DNA of 19,530 bases from a bacterium. GTDB taxonomy: Bacteria > Patescibacteria > Dojkabacteria > SC72. The translations under genes were made by a program, and so were the position numbers. The notes under the pieces were generated by a model, which made no database searches, was not told the DNA's origin, and was given only the letters and a program-made list of their open reading frames with translations. The stretch lies in the NCBI GenBank assembly GCA_029553845.1, contig JAKPKF010000390.1, forward strand, positions 1 through 19,530. The letters run 5' to 3'. Positions 7,922 through 15,901 of the stretch are shown here, one piece after another. Position 1 is the stretch's first letter. Every line of letters begins with the position of its first letter.

Positions 7922-8203
7922 ATGTCAAAAAAGATCAACATAATACCTCTAGGAAAAAGAATCCTAGCAAAACCAGATGCAATTGAAGAAAAAACAGCAG
8001 GAGGTTTAGTATTACCTCCAAATGTAAATGATGAACAACGACCTGCTACTGGTACTGTTGTAGCTTTAGGAAAGGCAAAATCATTTGATGTAGCAATCGG
8101 AGACAGAATATATTTCAAAAAATATTCTCCAGAGGAAATTGAAATTGAAGGTGTCAAATATTTCATACTAGATACTGACGATGTACTCGCAGTCATAAAA
8201 TAA
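7922..8203 (+). CDS. groES: Co-chaperonin GroES (Cpn10)
   Basis: Complete 93-residue GroES, the heptameric lid that closes the GroEL cavity. The N-terminal strand INIIPLGKRILAKP precedes the mobile loop that binds GroEL, EEKTAGGLVLPPN (~22-34). The second half shows ATGTVVALGK, a GDRIYFKKY strand and the C-terminal ILDTDDVLAVIK. Length and motif order are normal. There is no Shine-Dalgarno; the leader TAATAAAT directly before ATG resembles that of dnaK. groEL follows 19 bases after the stop without a terminator, so both share the upstream promoter and CIRCE-like site. Confidence 0.97.
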   Translation: MSKKINIIPLGKRILAKPDAIEEKTAGGLVLPPNVNDEQRPATGTVVALGKAKSFDVAIGDRIYFKKYSPEEIEIEGVKYFILDTDDVLAVIK

Positions 8204-8222
8204 ATTTAATACATTACACAAA

Positions 8223-9845
8223 ATGGCAAAAGCAATCATATATAACGAAGAGGCTAGAAAAGCCCTAAAAGAAGGTGTAGACACGATATCAAATGTTGTT
8301 AAAACAACTCTTGGACCAAGAGGAAGAAATATTGCGATTGCAAAAAGCTATGGATCCCAAATCATAACCAAGGATGGTGTTACTGTAGCAAAGGAAATAG
8401 AAGACAGAGATCCTTTTAAAAATGTTGGAGTCGAAATGATAAAAGAAGCATCAAGTAAAGTAAACGATCTCGCAGGAGATGGTACTACTACAGTTGCAGT
8501 TCTTGCCCAGGCGATAGCAAACTTAGGTTTTAGAAATGTCTCTGCAGGCTCTAACCCAATTGCTGTCAAAAGAGGTATAGATAAAGGTGTGGAGATGATA
8601 GTTAAAGAACTTGAAAAGAAGGCTAAGAAGATTTCTGGTCTTGAAGAAATTTCTCAAGTGGCTACAATATCTGCAAACAACGAAAAAGAATTAGGAGACA
8701 TGATTGGTGGAGTTTTTGAGAAAGTTGGAAAAGATGGAGTAATAACAGTAGAGGAAGCGAAGGGTTTTGATGATGAGGTAGAGTATACCGAAGGTATGGA
8801 ATTTGATAACGGTTATGTTAGTGCATACTTTGTAAACAACGCAGAGACTCTAGAAACAGTTATGGACAATCCATACATCTTCATAACAGATAAAAAGCTT
8901 TCCAATCTTCAAGATATTCAAGCGATAGCTGAGAAGGTTCTTGGAGCAGCAGATAGGCCTTTGGTCATAATTGCAGAAGATATTGAAAACCAGGCTCTTG
9001 CTACATTGGTAGTAAACAAATTGAGGGGAACATTAGATGTTGTAGCTGTTAAAGCTCCTGGATTTGGAGATAGAAAGAAAGAAATGCTTAAAGATATATG
9101 TGTATTAACAGATGCAAAATTCATCTCGGAAGAGCTTGGAAATACCTTAGACAAAGTAGAGATAGCAGATTTAGGTTCTGCAAAGAAGGTAATTGTAACT
9201 AAAGAGAAGACAGTTATTGTAGAAGGAAAAGGGAGTAAGAAATCAATAAATGATAGAGTTAGTGAAATTAAAGCACAAATTTCTAAAACATCTTCAGATT
9301 ATGATAAAGAGAAATTACAGGAAAGATTAGCAAAGTTAGTAGGAGGTGTTGCAGTTATAAAAGTTGGTGCTGCATCTGAGACAGAAGCGAAGGAGAAAAA
9401 GATGAGGATTGAAGATGCAATTAATGCAACAAGAGCAGCATTAGAGGAAGGTGTTGTAGCTGGTGGTGGTTTAGCACTACATAATGCTAAATCTGTTCTT
9501 AATGATGTAAAGTTAGAAGATGTAGATGAGCAGGTTGGTATAGATATCCTAAAGAGTATCCTTAGTGAACCGCTAAAACAGATTGCGGAGAATGCTGGTG
9601 AGGATGGTGCAGTAGTAGCTGCTAATTGCTCAGGAAAATTAGGCTTTAATGCTAAGACAGGTGAATATGTAGATATGATAGAGGCAGGTATAACTGACCC
9701 TGTAAAGGTTACAAGGTTGGCATTAGTAAATGCAGCATCTGTTGGTACTATGCTAATAACTACAGAGGCAGTGGTAGCAGAAATTCCAGAAGAGAAAAGT
9801 AAAGCACCAATGAGTCCAGATATGGGGATGGGTGGAATGATGTAA
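8223..9845 (+). CDS. groEL: Chaperonin GroEL (Cpn60)
   Basis: Complete 540-residue GroEL, forming the double-ring folding chamber with GroES. The equatorial domain carries TTLGPRGRN (28-36) and the ATPase motif LAGDGTTT (83-90), with the catalytic Asp at 86. The apical domain includes FDNGYVSAYF (194-203), APGFGDRRK-like APGFGDRKK, and SDYDKEKLQERLAKL. The C-terminal half has EEGVVAGGG and ends in the usual Gly/Met tail MGMGGMM. In the apical domain the segment normally FDRGYxSPYF has Asn at 196 and Ala at 201, in place of Arg and Pro (see findings). No Shine-Dalgarno is visible (TACATTACACAAA precedes ATG). It is the second gene of groESL and ends 22 bases before a bidirectional terminator. 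Confidence 0.98.
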   Translation: MAKAIIYNEEARKALKEGVDTISNVVKTTLGPRGRNIAIAKSYGSQIITKDGVTVAKEIEDRDPFKNVGVEMIKEASSKVNDLAGDGTTTVAVLAQAIANLGFRNVSAGSNPIAVKRGIDKGVEMIVKELEKKAKKISGLEEISQVATISANNEKELGDMIGGVFEKVGKDGVITVEEAKGFDDEVEYTEGMEFDNGYVSAYFVNNAETLETVMDNPYIFITDKKLSNLQDIQAIAEKVLGAADRPLVIIAEDIENQALATLVVNKLRGTLDVVAVKAPGFGDRKKEMLKDICVLTDAKFISEELGNTLDKVEIADLGSAKKVIVTKEKTVIVEGKGSKKSINDRVSEIKAQISKTSSDYDKEKLQERLAKLVGGVAVIKVGAASETEAKEKKMRIEDAINATRAALEEGVVAGGGLALHNAKSVLNDVKLEDVDEQVGIDILKSILSEPLKQIAENAGEDGAVVAANCSGKLGFNAKTGEYVDMIEAGITDPVKVTRLALVNAASVGTMLITTEAVVAEIPEEKSKAPMSPDMGMGGMM

Positions 9846-9867
9846 TCTGGTATGTAAGTGGAACTAT

Positions 9868-9898
9868 AAAAAGGAGGTATAAAAGCCTCCTTTTTTTT
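9868..9898. terminator. Bidirectional intrinsic terminator between groEL and the SprT-like gene
   Basis: AAAAAGGAGG (9868-9877) pairs with CCTCCTTTTT (9886-9895) around an 8-base loop. T runs to 9898 on the plus strand, and the A run 9868-9872 gives a shorter T tract on the minus strand. It lies between the convergent stops and can end both transcripts. The TAA of the minus-strand gene (9899-9897) sits inside the T tract. Confidence 0.88.
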
Positions 9899-10352
9899 AA
9901 TAAACAATCTTAACCCAATTCTCCTTCAACCATTTATCTGTATCCTTCTGTAATTGTTCTAATCCTCTTTTTTTTAATTCCCTATCTATAATCTTTCCCT
10001 TATGTGGATTATTAAACTGTTTCTCAAGCGGTGAACTAAAACCATGTGCGTAATGACACATCTCATGTGCAATAGTAGCTCTTACAATATCTTCTGGAAC
10101 AATCTCATTTTGGAAATATCTCGTTACAGTTATAACTGTAATACTCTTCTCATCCTGTGTTAAAAAATCATCCTTTCTGTTTTTAATTAATCCTTTTATC
10201 TTTGTTCTTCCATTTGCTAATTTAATACTCCCTAACTGTCTTTTGGAATATTTACCAAACTTAATAACAACCATATTCTTTCTTGGTATATCACAGAAAT
10301 GGTTCTCCCATAATTCATACATTAAATTTTCTAAAAATTCTCTATTTCTCAT
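9897..10352 (-). CDS. SprT-like zinc metallopeptidase
   Basis: A 151-residue protein with the zinc-peptidase motif HEMCH (96-100; two His ligands and the catalytic Glu) in the context ATIAHEMCHYAHG, followed by PHKG with a probable third ligand His117. The segment DRELKKRGL after it matches the helix after the third ligand in SprT-like proteins. The small size fits a bare SprT core without the C-terminal zinc ribbon. Relatives (SprT, and distantly Spartan) act on protein substrates, some on DNA-bound proteins; the substrate here is unknown. The N-terminal half is basic and strand-rich. The start MRNREFLEN follows an extended -10 by 18 bases, and GGGAGAGAG lies 10-18 bases upstream of the ATG, rather far for a ribosome site. 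It is divergent from the ABC transporter gene and convergent with groEL. Confidence 0.8.
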   Translation of the reverse strand: MRNREFLENLMYELWENHFCDIPRKNMVVIKFGKYSKRQLGSIKLANGRTKIKGLIKNRKDDFLTQDEKSITVITVTRYFQNEIVPEDIVRATIAHEMCHYAHGFSSPLEKQFNNPHKGKIIDRELKKRGLEQLQKDTDKWLKENWVKIVY

Positions 10353-10370
10353 ACAACTGTTCTCTCTCCC

Positions 10371-10380
10371 ATGTTATCAT
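10371..10380. promoter_or_regulatory. Shared near-palindromic extended -10 for two divergent genes
   Basis: ATGTTATCAT reads on the plus strand as TG-T-TATCAT (hexamer 10375-10380), six bases before the ABC gene ATG. On the minus strand it reads as TG-A-TAACAT (hexamer 10376-10371), 18 bases before the SprT-like ATG. One site could therefore launch both genes in opposite directions; the plus-strand message would start exactly at ATG. Confidence 0.5.
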
Positions 10381-10386
10381 ATTCAA

Positions 10387-12195
10387 ATGATACTACAGAA
10401 ATACAAGAAAAAAATCTCTACATTAAAAAAATCTCTTTCATTTGTATACGGTCGATATACAACAGCAGCAATATCAAGAGATATTCTCTTTGCCATATCT
10501 ACGGCATCTGAACTTTACAGTATTACCCTTCTAGGTAAATTCATAGATGAAACCGCTAAAATTTTGCTCTCTTGGGAAAGTTTTAATTTAACAGAATATC
10601 TTGGAACAAAATCTTTTCTGTACCTAGTTCTAATACTTGCCCTCTGGGGTGTAACCCAGATATGTGTACAAGCGAGAGAATATTTCTACAATGTAATATA
10701 CGAAAGAACTTGGGAAGATGCCAAATACATGATGATGGCTAAAGTCTCTAGATCAAATCTTCAGGATGTGGAGAAAGAAGAATTTCAAGATTATTTAACA
10801 TATGCCCCTACATTTTCTATAGATAGATTGATAACAGCATACAGCGATTTCTCTGTAATTCTAAGCAACATTATTAGGTTAATTGGAGCATTAGTAATAA
10901 TCTGGGGTGTTGCGGGATGGTGGTCCTTGATTTTAGTAGCTCTAGTTTTCCCAGAAGTAATTGCAGTACATTTAAGGAGAAGAGAGATTAAAAAAGAAGA
11001 AGATAACGCTGTTGGTAAGTTTAAATTTCTTAATTACATTCAAGGTGTTGCTTTGCAGATTTCCAACTTCTGTGAACTAAGGGTAAATGATACATTCTCT
11101 TTTCTTAAAAGAAGATATACAGAGGAGTATGATGATTTCTTGGAGGGATACCTTAAAAAACAGGCCAATTTCTACCAAGACAAAACAATATTTTCCATAA
11201 TAGACCAAGTATTTAAGTTTGCCTTTGTTATCTTACTTTTGGCATTTTCCATTGCTCAGAGATTAACAATTGGTACCTTCAAAGCACTGTATGACTATGT
11301 AGATGTGGCATACAACAGTATTTACAGTATTATGAATACAGTATCTCTACTTGCCAACAAGCTTGAATACATTGATGAATTCTTTGACCTAATAGAGTAT
11401 GAAGGTTTTGGTGATCATCAACACGGAAATGTGAAATTACCTAAAGGTACGCCTCTTTTAGAATTCACTAATCTAGATTTTGCATATCCAGATGATCCAG
11501 ATGTAAAAATTCTCAAAGATTTAAATCTTGTTGTAAAACCAGGCGAAAAAGTTGCATTCTTTGGCGGAGACGGCTCAGGAAAAAGTACAACAGTTAAGAT
11601 ACTCTCTGGTTTGTATCAAGTAGTCTCTGGAGATTTCCAAATCGGTGGGCACTCAGTTAAAGAGCTAGATAGAGGGGAATTAAAGAAGAAGATAGCAGTT
11701 ACATTCCAAGATTTCGTAAATTACAATTTCAGTGTACTTGAAAATATAGTTATATCTGACAAAAGAAAGAAGATTGATGAAGAGCTCTACAAAAAGGTAT
11801 ATACAATTTCTAAAGTAAAAGATTTTGTTAAAAAACAGAAGATAAAAGAATCCCATTTACTTGGAAAAACATTTCCAGGAGGTATGGATCTTTCACCAGG
11901 ATATTGGCAAAGACTTGCGATTGCAAGAATGCTTTACAGAAACAAAAACATATTCATAATGGATGAGCCTTTTACTTTCATAGATAGTATTTCTGCTCGT
12001 GAAATTCTAAAAGACATCTTTGAATTCTTAGGTAAAGAAAGATCTTTAATATTTATAACTAGAAGTACTGAAAATCTCAAAATGTTTGACAGAATATATT
12101 ACTTTGAGGATGGAAAGATAGTTGAAGAAGGGACATGGAGATCTTTGATGAAAAGAAAAGGAAAACTATACCATGAGGTTAGTTCTCTTAATTAA
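10387..12195 (+). CDS. ABC exporter half-transporter (membrane domain fused to ATPase)
   Basis: A 603-residue protein with a six-helix type IV exporter membrane domain (~20-335) and an ABC ATPase domain (~355-603), expected to work as a dimer. ATPase motifs: Walker A GGDGSGKST (393-401), a Q-loop in VTFQDFVNYNFSVLENI, signature LSPGYWQR (502-509) in place of LSGGQxQR, Walker B IFIMDEP with Glu527, and a D-loop-like FID. The H-loop position reads FITRSTENL, with Arg559 where His is usual. Substrate unknown; the general look is of a lipid, peptide or drug exporter. The open frame extends upstream to 10243, but that part is antisense to the SprT-like gene and not transporter-like. ATG 10387 gives a normal N-terminus six bases after a -10 box. 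folD begins 26 bases after the stop with a possible promoter of its own. Confidence 0.88.
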   Translation: MILQKYKKKISTLKKSLSFVYGRYTTAAISRDILFAISTASELYSITLLGKFIDETAKILLSWESFNLTEYLGTKSFLYLVLILALWGVTQICVQAREYFYNVIYERTWEDAKYMMMAKVSRSNLQDVEKEEFQDYLTYAPTFSIDRLITAYSDFSVILSNIIRLIGALVIIWGVAGWWSLILVALVFPEVIAVHLRRREIKKEEDNAVGKFKFLNYIQGVALQISNFCELRVNDTFSFLKRRYTEEYDDFLEGYLKKQANFYQDKTIFSIIDQVFKFAFVILLLAFSIAQRLTIGTFKALYDYVDVAYNSIYSIMNTVSLLANKLEYIDEFFDLIEYEGFGDHQHGNVKLPKGTPLLEFTNLDFAYPDDPDVKILKDLNLVVKPGEKVAFFGGDGSGKSTTVKILSGLYQVVSGDFQIGGHSVKELDRGELKKKIAVTFQDFVNYNFSVLENIVISDKRKKIDEELYKKVYTISKVKDFVKKQKIKESHLLGKTFPGGMDLSPGYWQRLAIARMLYRNKNIFIMDEPFTFIDSISAREILKDIFEFLGKERSLIFITRSTENLKMFDRIYYFEDGKIVEEGTWRSLMKRKGKLYHEVSSLN

Positions 12196-12203
12196 GAATA
12201 TCC

Positions 12204-12211
12204 TGTAAAAT
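12204..12211 (+). promoter_or_regulatory. Candidate -10 element of the folD-sufS cluster
   Basis: TGTAAAAT contains TAAAAT (12206-12211), ten bases before the folD ATG at 12222. The TG touches the hexamer directly instead of one base away, and no clear -35 is seen. A shifted TATACC (12211-12216) is another possibility. Read-through from the ABC gene is the alternative, as no terminator separates them. Confidence 0.35.
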
Positions 12212-12221
12212 ATACCCTAGA

Positions 12222-13100
12222 ATGGAAATTTTAGATGGTAAAAAAATATCTGAAGAGATTCTGAGTAATATATCTGATGAGGTAGAAAGACTTAGGGTTC
12301 AGAACAAAAGGATTCCAAGATTGGATATGATTATTGTTGGAGATGACTATGGTAGTATCAAGTATGTTGGAATGAAAGAAAAGACAACTAGGGAAGTTGG
12401 TATAGAAGGACAGATACATCATCTACCATTTTCTTCAAATACGCTAGATATTGTTAACCTTGTAGATTCTCTAAACAGATTTGATGGAGTAGATGGGTTC
12501 ATGGTTCAATTACCATTACCTGAACATATAGATACTCAGTTAGTACTTAATTCAATTGCACCACAGAAAGATGTAGATGGTCTAACAGCGATTAATCTTG
12601 GTAAACTTTTTCAAAAAGATTCTTCAGCTATACCTCCAGCAACACCTCTTGGAATTATGAAGCTTCTTGATGTGTACGGTATAAAGTTGTTTGGGAAACA
12701 TGTCGTTATTCTTGGAACAAGCAATATTATTGGAACGCCACTTGCCGCTATGATGTTAGAAAAGAATGCTACAGTATCGCTATGTAATGCACATACAATA
12801 AATATACAGGAAATATCCAGTAATGCGGATATACTAGTCTCTGCTACTGGTAAAGCTCTTTTAATTAAAAAAGATTTCCTCAAACCAGGCTGCGTAGTTA
12901 TAGATGTTGGATCGAATAAACACCCAGAAACAGGCAAGTTAGTTGGAGATGTAGATTGGGAAGATGTAAAGGGTATTCCATCATATATTACTCCGGTTCC
13001 TGGTGGTGTAGGTCCAATGACAATCTCCTGCCTCATGTTAAATTTAATGTCAGCTTACAAAAAGAATGATTCAAGACAAGAAAATACTAGAACTAATTAA
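12222..13100 (+). CDS. folD: FolD methylene-tetrahydrofolate dehydrogenase/cyclohydrolase
   Basis: Complete 292-residue bifunctional FolD, interconverting 5,10-methylene-, methenyl- and 10-formyl-tetrahydrofolate with NADP. Active-site region: [14 protein letters not shown] (48-61) with Tyr48 and Lys52, MVQLPLP (94-100) with Gln96, and KDVDG (116-120). The dinucleotide domain shows [13 protein letters not shown] (163-175), then SATGKALLI and the C-terminal [10 protein letters not shown] (258-267). A usual PCTP is here PATP (139-142). It is the first gene of a compact cluster; its last 35 bases overlap glyA in another frame, a coupling that fits their shared folate pool. The start follows a -10-like box, not a Shine-Dalgarno. 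Confidence 0.95.
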   Translation: MEILDGKKISEEILSNISDEVERLRVQNKRIPRLDMIIVGDDYGSIKYVGMKEKTTREVGIEGQIHHLPFSSNTLDIVNLVDSLNRFDGVDGFMVQLPLPEHIDTQLVLNSIAPQKDVDGLTAINLGKLFQKDSSAIPPATPLGIMKLLDVYGIKLFGKHVVILGTSNIIGTPLAAMMLEKNATVSLCNAHTINIQEISSNADILVSATGKALLIKKDFLKPGCVVIDVGSNKHPETGKLVGDVDWEDVKGIPSYITPVPGGVGPMTISCLMLNLMSAYKKNDSRQENTRTN

Positions 13101-14277
13101 CGATGAGAAGAAGAGACAGAGAGAGGGTATTGAGTTAATAGCTTCGGAAAACTATGTAAGTGAATCTGTGCTTGAGTGTATGGGTTCAATTCTTACAAAC
13201 AAATACTCCGAAGGATATTCAAGAAAAAGATATTACAAAGGTAACGAATATATAGATGATATAGAAGAGGAAGCAATTAGTAGAGCCAAAGAACTCTTCC
13301 ATGCTGAGCATGTAAATGTACAACCTTACTCAGGTTCTCCTGCAAATCTTGCCGTACATTTTGCACTACTGGATGTTGGAGATAGAACTTTAGGTATGGC
13401 ATTGGATGCAGGAGGTCATTTAACACACGGATTTAAGGTTTCAATAACTGGGAAATATTACAACTCTGTTAGTTACGGTGTAGATGAACATGGATATATA
13501 GATTATGAAGAAGTACGAAGATTGGCAAGGGAACATATGCCTAAATTAATATGGGCGGGATTCTCTGCATACTCTCGCATCATTGACTGGCAGAAATTTA
13601 GAGATATAGCAGATGAGGTTGGGGCATATCTAGCAGCAGATATAGCACATGTTGCAGGATTAGTTGCAACGGGAATATATCCATCGCCTGTAGGTATAGC
13701 AGATGTTGTAACTACAACCACACATAAAACTCTCAGAGGTCCAAGAGGAGCCATTATTATGTGTAAAGAAGAGTTGGCTGAGAAAATAGATAAAGCTGTA
13801 TTTCCAGGCCTACAGGGAGGTCCACATAACCATACCACAGCAGCCATAGCAGTAGCACTTAAGGAAGCTTCCACAGAGGAATTTAAGGAATATACTAAAC
13901 AGATTGTTAAAAATTCAAAGGCTCTTGCAGAAGAACTAATTAAAAGAGATTACAAAATCATATCAGGGGGAACAGACAACCATCTTTTCCTTGTAGATAT
14001 TGTTGAAAGTGTAGGAATATCTGGAGAAGAAGCATCTACATTACTTGAGCAGTCAAATATTACAGTAAATAAAAATGCAATACCTAATGATTCCAGAAAA
14101 CCATGGGATCCTTCTGGTATACGTATAGGTACACCAGCAGTAACAACAAGGGGGATGAAAGAAAGGGAGATGGTAAAGATTGCTGAGTTCATAGATGAAG
14201 TTTTAAGAAATAGAAAAAATGTTAGAGAAGAGGTTAAGGACTTTACAAAAAATTTTTATATACCAGGTATAAATTAA
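13066..14277 (+). CDS. glyA: Serine hydroxymethyltransferase
   Basis: Complete 403-residue GlyA, a PLP enzyme converting serine and tetrahydrofolate to glycine and 5,10-methylene-tetrahydrofolate, the carbon donor used by ThyX. Seen: [14 protein letters not shown] (22-35), [13 protein letters not shown] (45-57), [10 protein letters not shown] (85-94), DIAHVAGLV (192-200) and the PLP lysine motif [12 protein letters not shown] with Lys221. The C-terminal part has a DVVxTxTHKT-type core followed by [11 protein letters not shown] and [12 protein letters not shown]. Length is typical (about 410). ATG 13066 lies inside folD and gives [18 protein letters not shown] before it is only a weak ribosome site. 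thyX follows after 11 bases. Confidence 0.97.
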   Translation: MIQDKKILELINDEKKRQREGIELIASENYVSESVLECMGSILTNKYSEGYSRKRYYKGNEYIDDIEEEAISRAKELFHAEHVNVQPYSGSPANLAVHFALLDVGDRTLGMALDAGGHLTHGFKVSITGKYYNSVSYGVDEHGYIDYEEVRRLAREHMPKLIWAGFSAYSRIIDWQKFRDIADEVGAYLAADIAHVAGLVATGIYPSPVGIADVVTTTTHKTLRGPRGAIIMCKEELAEKIDKAVFPGLQGGPHNHTTAAIAVALKEASTEEFKEYTKQIVKNSKALAEELIKRDYKIISGGTDNHLFLVDIVESVGISGEEASTLLEQSNITVNKNAIPNDSRKPWDPSGIRIGTPAVTTRGMKEREMVKIAEFIDEVLRNRKNVREEVKDFTKNFYIPGIN

Positions 14278-14288
14278 TACTTTTAAAA

Positions 14289-15884
14289 ATGAAATTAACT
14301 TACAGAAAAGATTTAAACATTGCTACTATTAAGTCAGAATCAGATTGGAACAAGTTCAAAGTTCATACACTATTACAGAACCCTACACAAAAGCAACCAT
14401 CAATCAATGCATATCTTGGAGCCAGATATAGTAGATCTGCTGACTCCATAACAGATATAGCATCGGAGATAATGGAATCTGGAACAGATGCAGCAGAAAA
14501 ATTGGAAAAAATATTCTCTGGTTACGGTCATAAATCTGTAGGGGATATGGCAGATCTTTTTCTCTGTATAGAGAATATTCCTATGTATACAGCAATGAGA
14601 ATATATTACATGTGTTCTGTTCTCTCAGGACAGGAAAGATCTACAAGGTATCAGAATTTTGAAAAGCCAGAATTTATCAAAATCCCAAAGGAAGTATGTG
14701 CTAACTATGAAGTTCGCAAGGAGTATGAACGAATAATTCTAAAGCAGATGCAAGATTACAGAGAGATGATGAAACCAACAAGAGAAGCATTAGAAAAAAT
14801 ATTTAAGATTAATGAGGAAAGCCCTCAAGAGGTTTCTGCATTGAAAGCGAGAAGCTTTGATGTGTGTAGATATTTTATTCCTCTTGGAATACATACTAGC
14901 TCGGCATATTTAATGTCTGCAAGAAATTGGTCAGAATTAATTAGCTTACTATGTGCAAATGACAGTGTTGTAGAAAATGATTTGGCAGATTTAATCCTCA
15001 ACCTTCTTGGTGATTCAAAATTAGAAGTAAAGGGATATTTGAAAGAAGCTGATAACCTAATAAGACACACGGACGCCAATTGTTGTAGAAAGAATTCCTC
15101 TAAGGCAATATTAGAATATCTAAAAGAGAGAATATCTAGAGAGCAGGTTAATGATATCCCTGAAAGTGAAATTGACAAGTTGGAAATTGCTCATGGTAGT
15201 GATAGCACAGAGGCCTTAATATCTAACTATGAATTACTCCTTAACCCCCTTGGTTCAAAGCAGGAATTTGAATTTACAGATTTTGATCAAGAAAGTATTG
15301 GGGAAATAATATTTGACAACCATGACCATAACAATTTATTAGGTAATATTGGTCAATTTGGCAATATTAAGATAACTGGATTTGCAAGTATAGGAACACT
15401 GAAAGATTTAAATAGGCACAGAAGTTTAGAGAGATTTATTCCATTCTTTCATGATGATATAGATTTAGATCAGGAATTAAATCGACCTAATTTTAAATGC
15501 TTTTTCCTTTGCAATTATTTAGATATTAAATCAATATCAAAACTTAGGGGTGAGTATGAGAAAAGGTTGGTAGAAACATATAAGATAATCAAGGAATGGA
15601 GGAAGAAGGCTAAGGAAAATATGACAAAAGAGGTGTGTGATGAGTTTACAAAGTATCTTCTTCCACATGCACATTCTACAAGATATGTGTTTTATGGCTC
15701 ATTTGATGACTTGCAATATACGATTAATCTTCGTACAAGAAATGGTGGGCATATAGCATATAGGGTTTTGACATATGAATGGTTAAGGCAATTATCTTTA
15801 GCAGATCCAATATGGAGACCATTGCTAAAGAGGATAGTTGTGCCAAAGATTGATGATAAGCATCAATTTGTAGATAGAAGTTGA
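14289..15884 (+). CDS. thyX: Double-length ThyX-type (FAD-dependent) thymidylate synthase
   Basis: A 531-residue protein, more than twice the usual ThyX (~220-250), which reads as two ThyX-like repeats. ThyX makes dTMP from dUMP with methylene-tetrahydrofolate, FAD and NADPH. Repeat 1 (~40-245): GYGHKSVGDM (78-87) aligns with the GHxSxFEH helix, and SGQERSTRY (113-121) with the second half of the signature RHRxxSxNExSxRY, but RHR is replaced by MCS. Repeat 2 (~325-510): DLNRHRSLERF (373-383) keeps RHR, with the rest of the signature missing; HSTRYVFYG (462-470) and INLRTRNGGH (479-488) match the C-terminal dUMP/FAD-contact region, which is degenerate in repeat 1. Context strongly supports dTMP synthesis: glyA and folD upstream, dcd downstream, no thyA in the window. 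Stop is TGA, A/T-rich leader. Alignment was done by eye against the remembered Thermotoga maritima enzyme. Confidence 0.85.
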   Translation: MKLTYRKDLNIATIKSESDWNKFKVHTLLQNPTQKQPSINAYLGARYSRSADSITDIASEIMESGTDAAEKLEKIFSGYGHKSVGDMADLFLCIENIPMYTAMRIYYMCSVLSGQERSTRYQNFEKPEFIKIPKEVCANYEVRKEYERIILKQMQDYREMMKPTREALEKIFKINEESPQEVSALKARSFDVCRYFIPLGIHTSSAYLMSARNWSELISLLCANDSVVENDLADLILNLLGDSKLEVKGYLKEADNLIRHTDANCCRKNSSKAILEYLKERISREQVNDIPESEIDKLEIAHGSDSTEALISNYELLLNPLGSKQEFEFTDFDQESIGEIIFDNHDHNNLLGNIGQFGNIKITGFASIGTLKDLNRHRSLERFIPFFHDDIDLDQELNRPNFKCFFLCNYLDIKSISKLRGEYEKRLVETYKIIKEWRKKAKENMTKEVCDEFTKYLLPHAHSTRYVFYGSFDDLQYTINLRTRNGGHIAYRVLTYEWLRQLSLADPIWRPLLKRIVVPKIDDKHQFVDRS

Positions 15885-15901
15885 ATTAAAACACATATAT
15901 C

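Noticed and set aside
9299..9907. 202-codon minus-strand open frame opposite groEL
   Set aside because: It is a shadow of groEL, rich in Ser/Pro/Ala/Thr as typical of antisense frames, with no recognisable domain.
10243..10386. 48-codon upstream extension of the ABC transporter frame
   Set aside because: It is antisense to the SprT-like gene, its residues do not look like a transporter N-terminus, and ATG 10387 sits six bases after a -10 element.
12196..12221. Tetrahydrofolate riboswitch before folD
   Set aside because: Only 26 bases separate the genes, too few for such an aptamer, and no fold is seen.
12611..13036. 141-codon minus-strand open frame inside folD
   Set aside because: Shadow of the well-conserved folD core.
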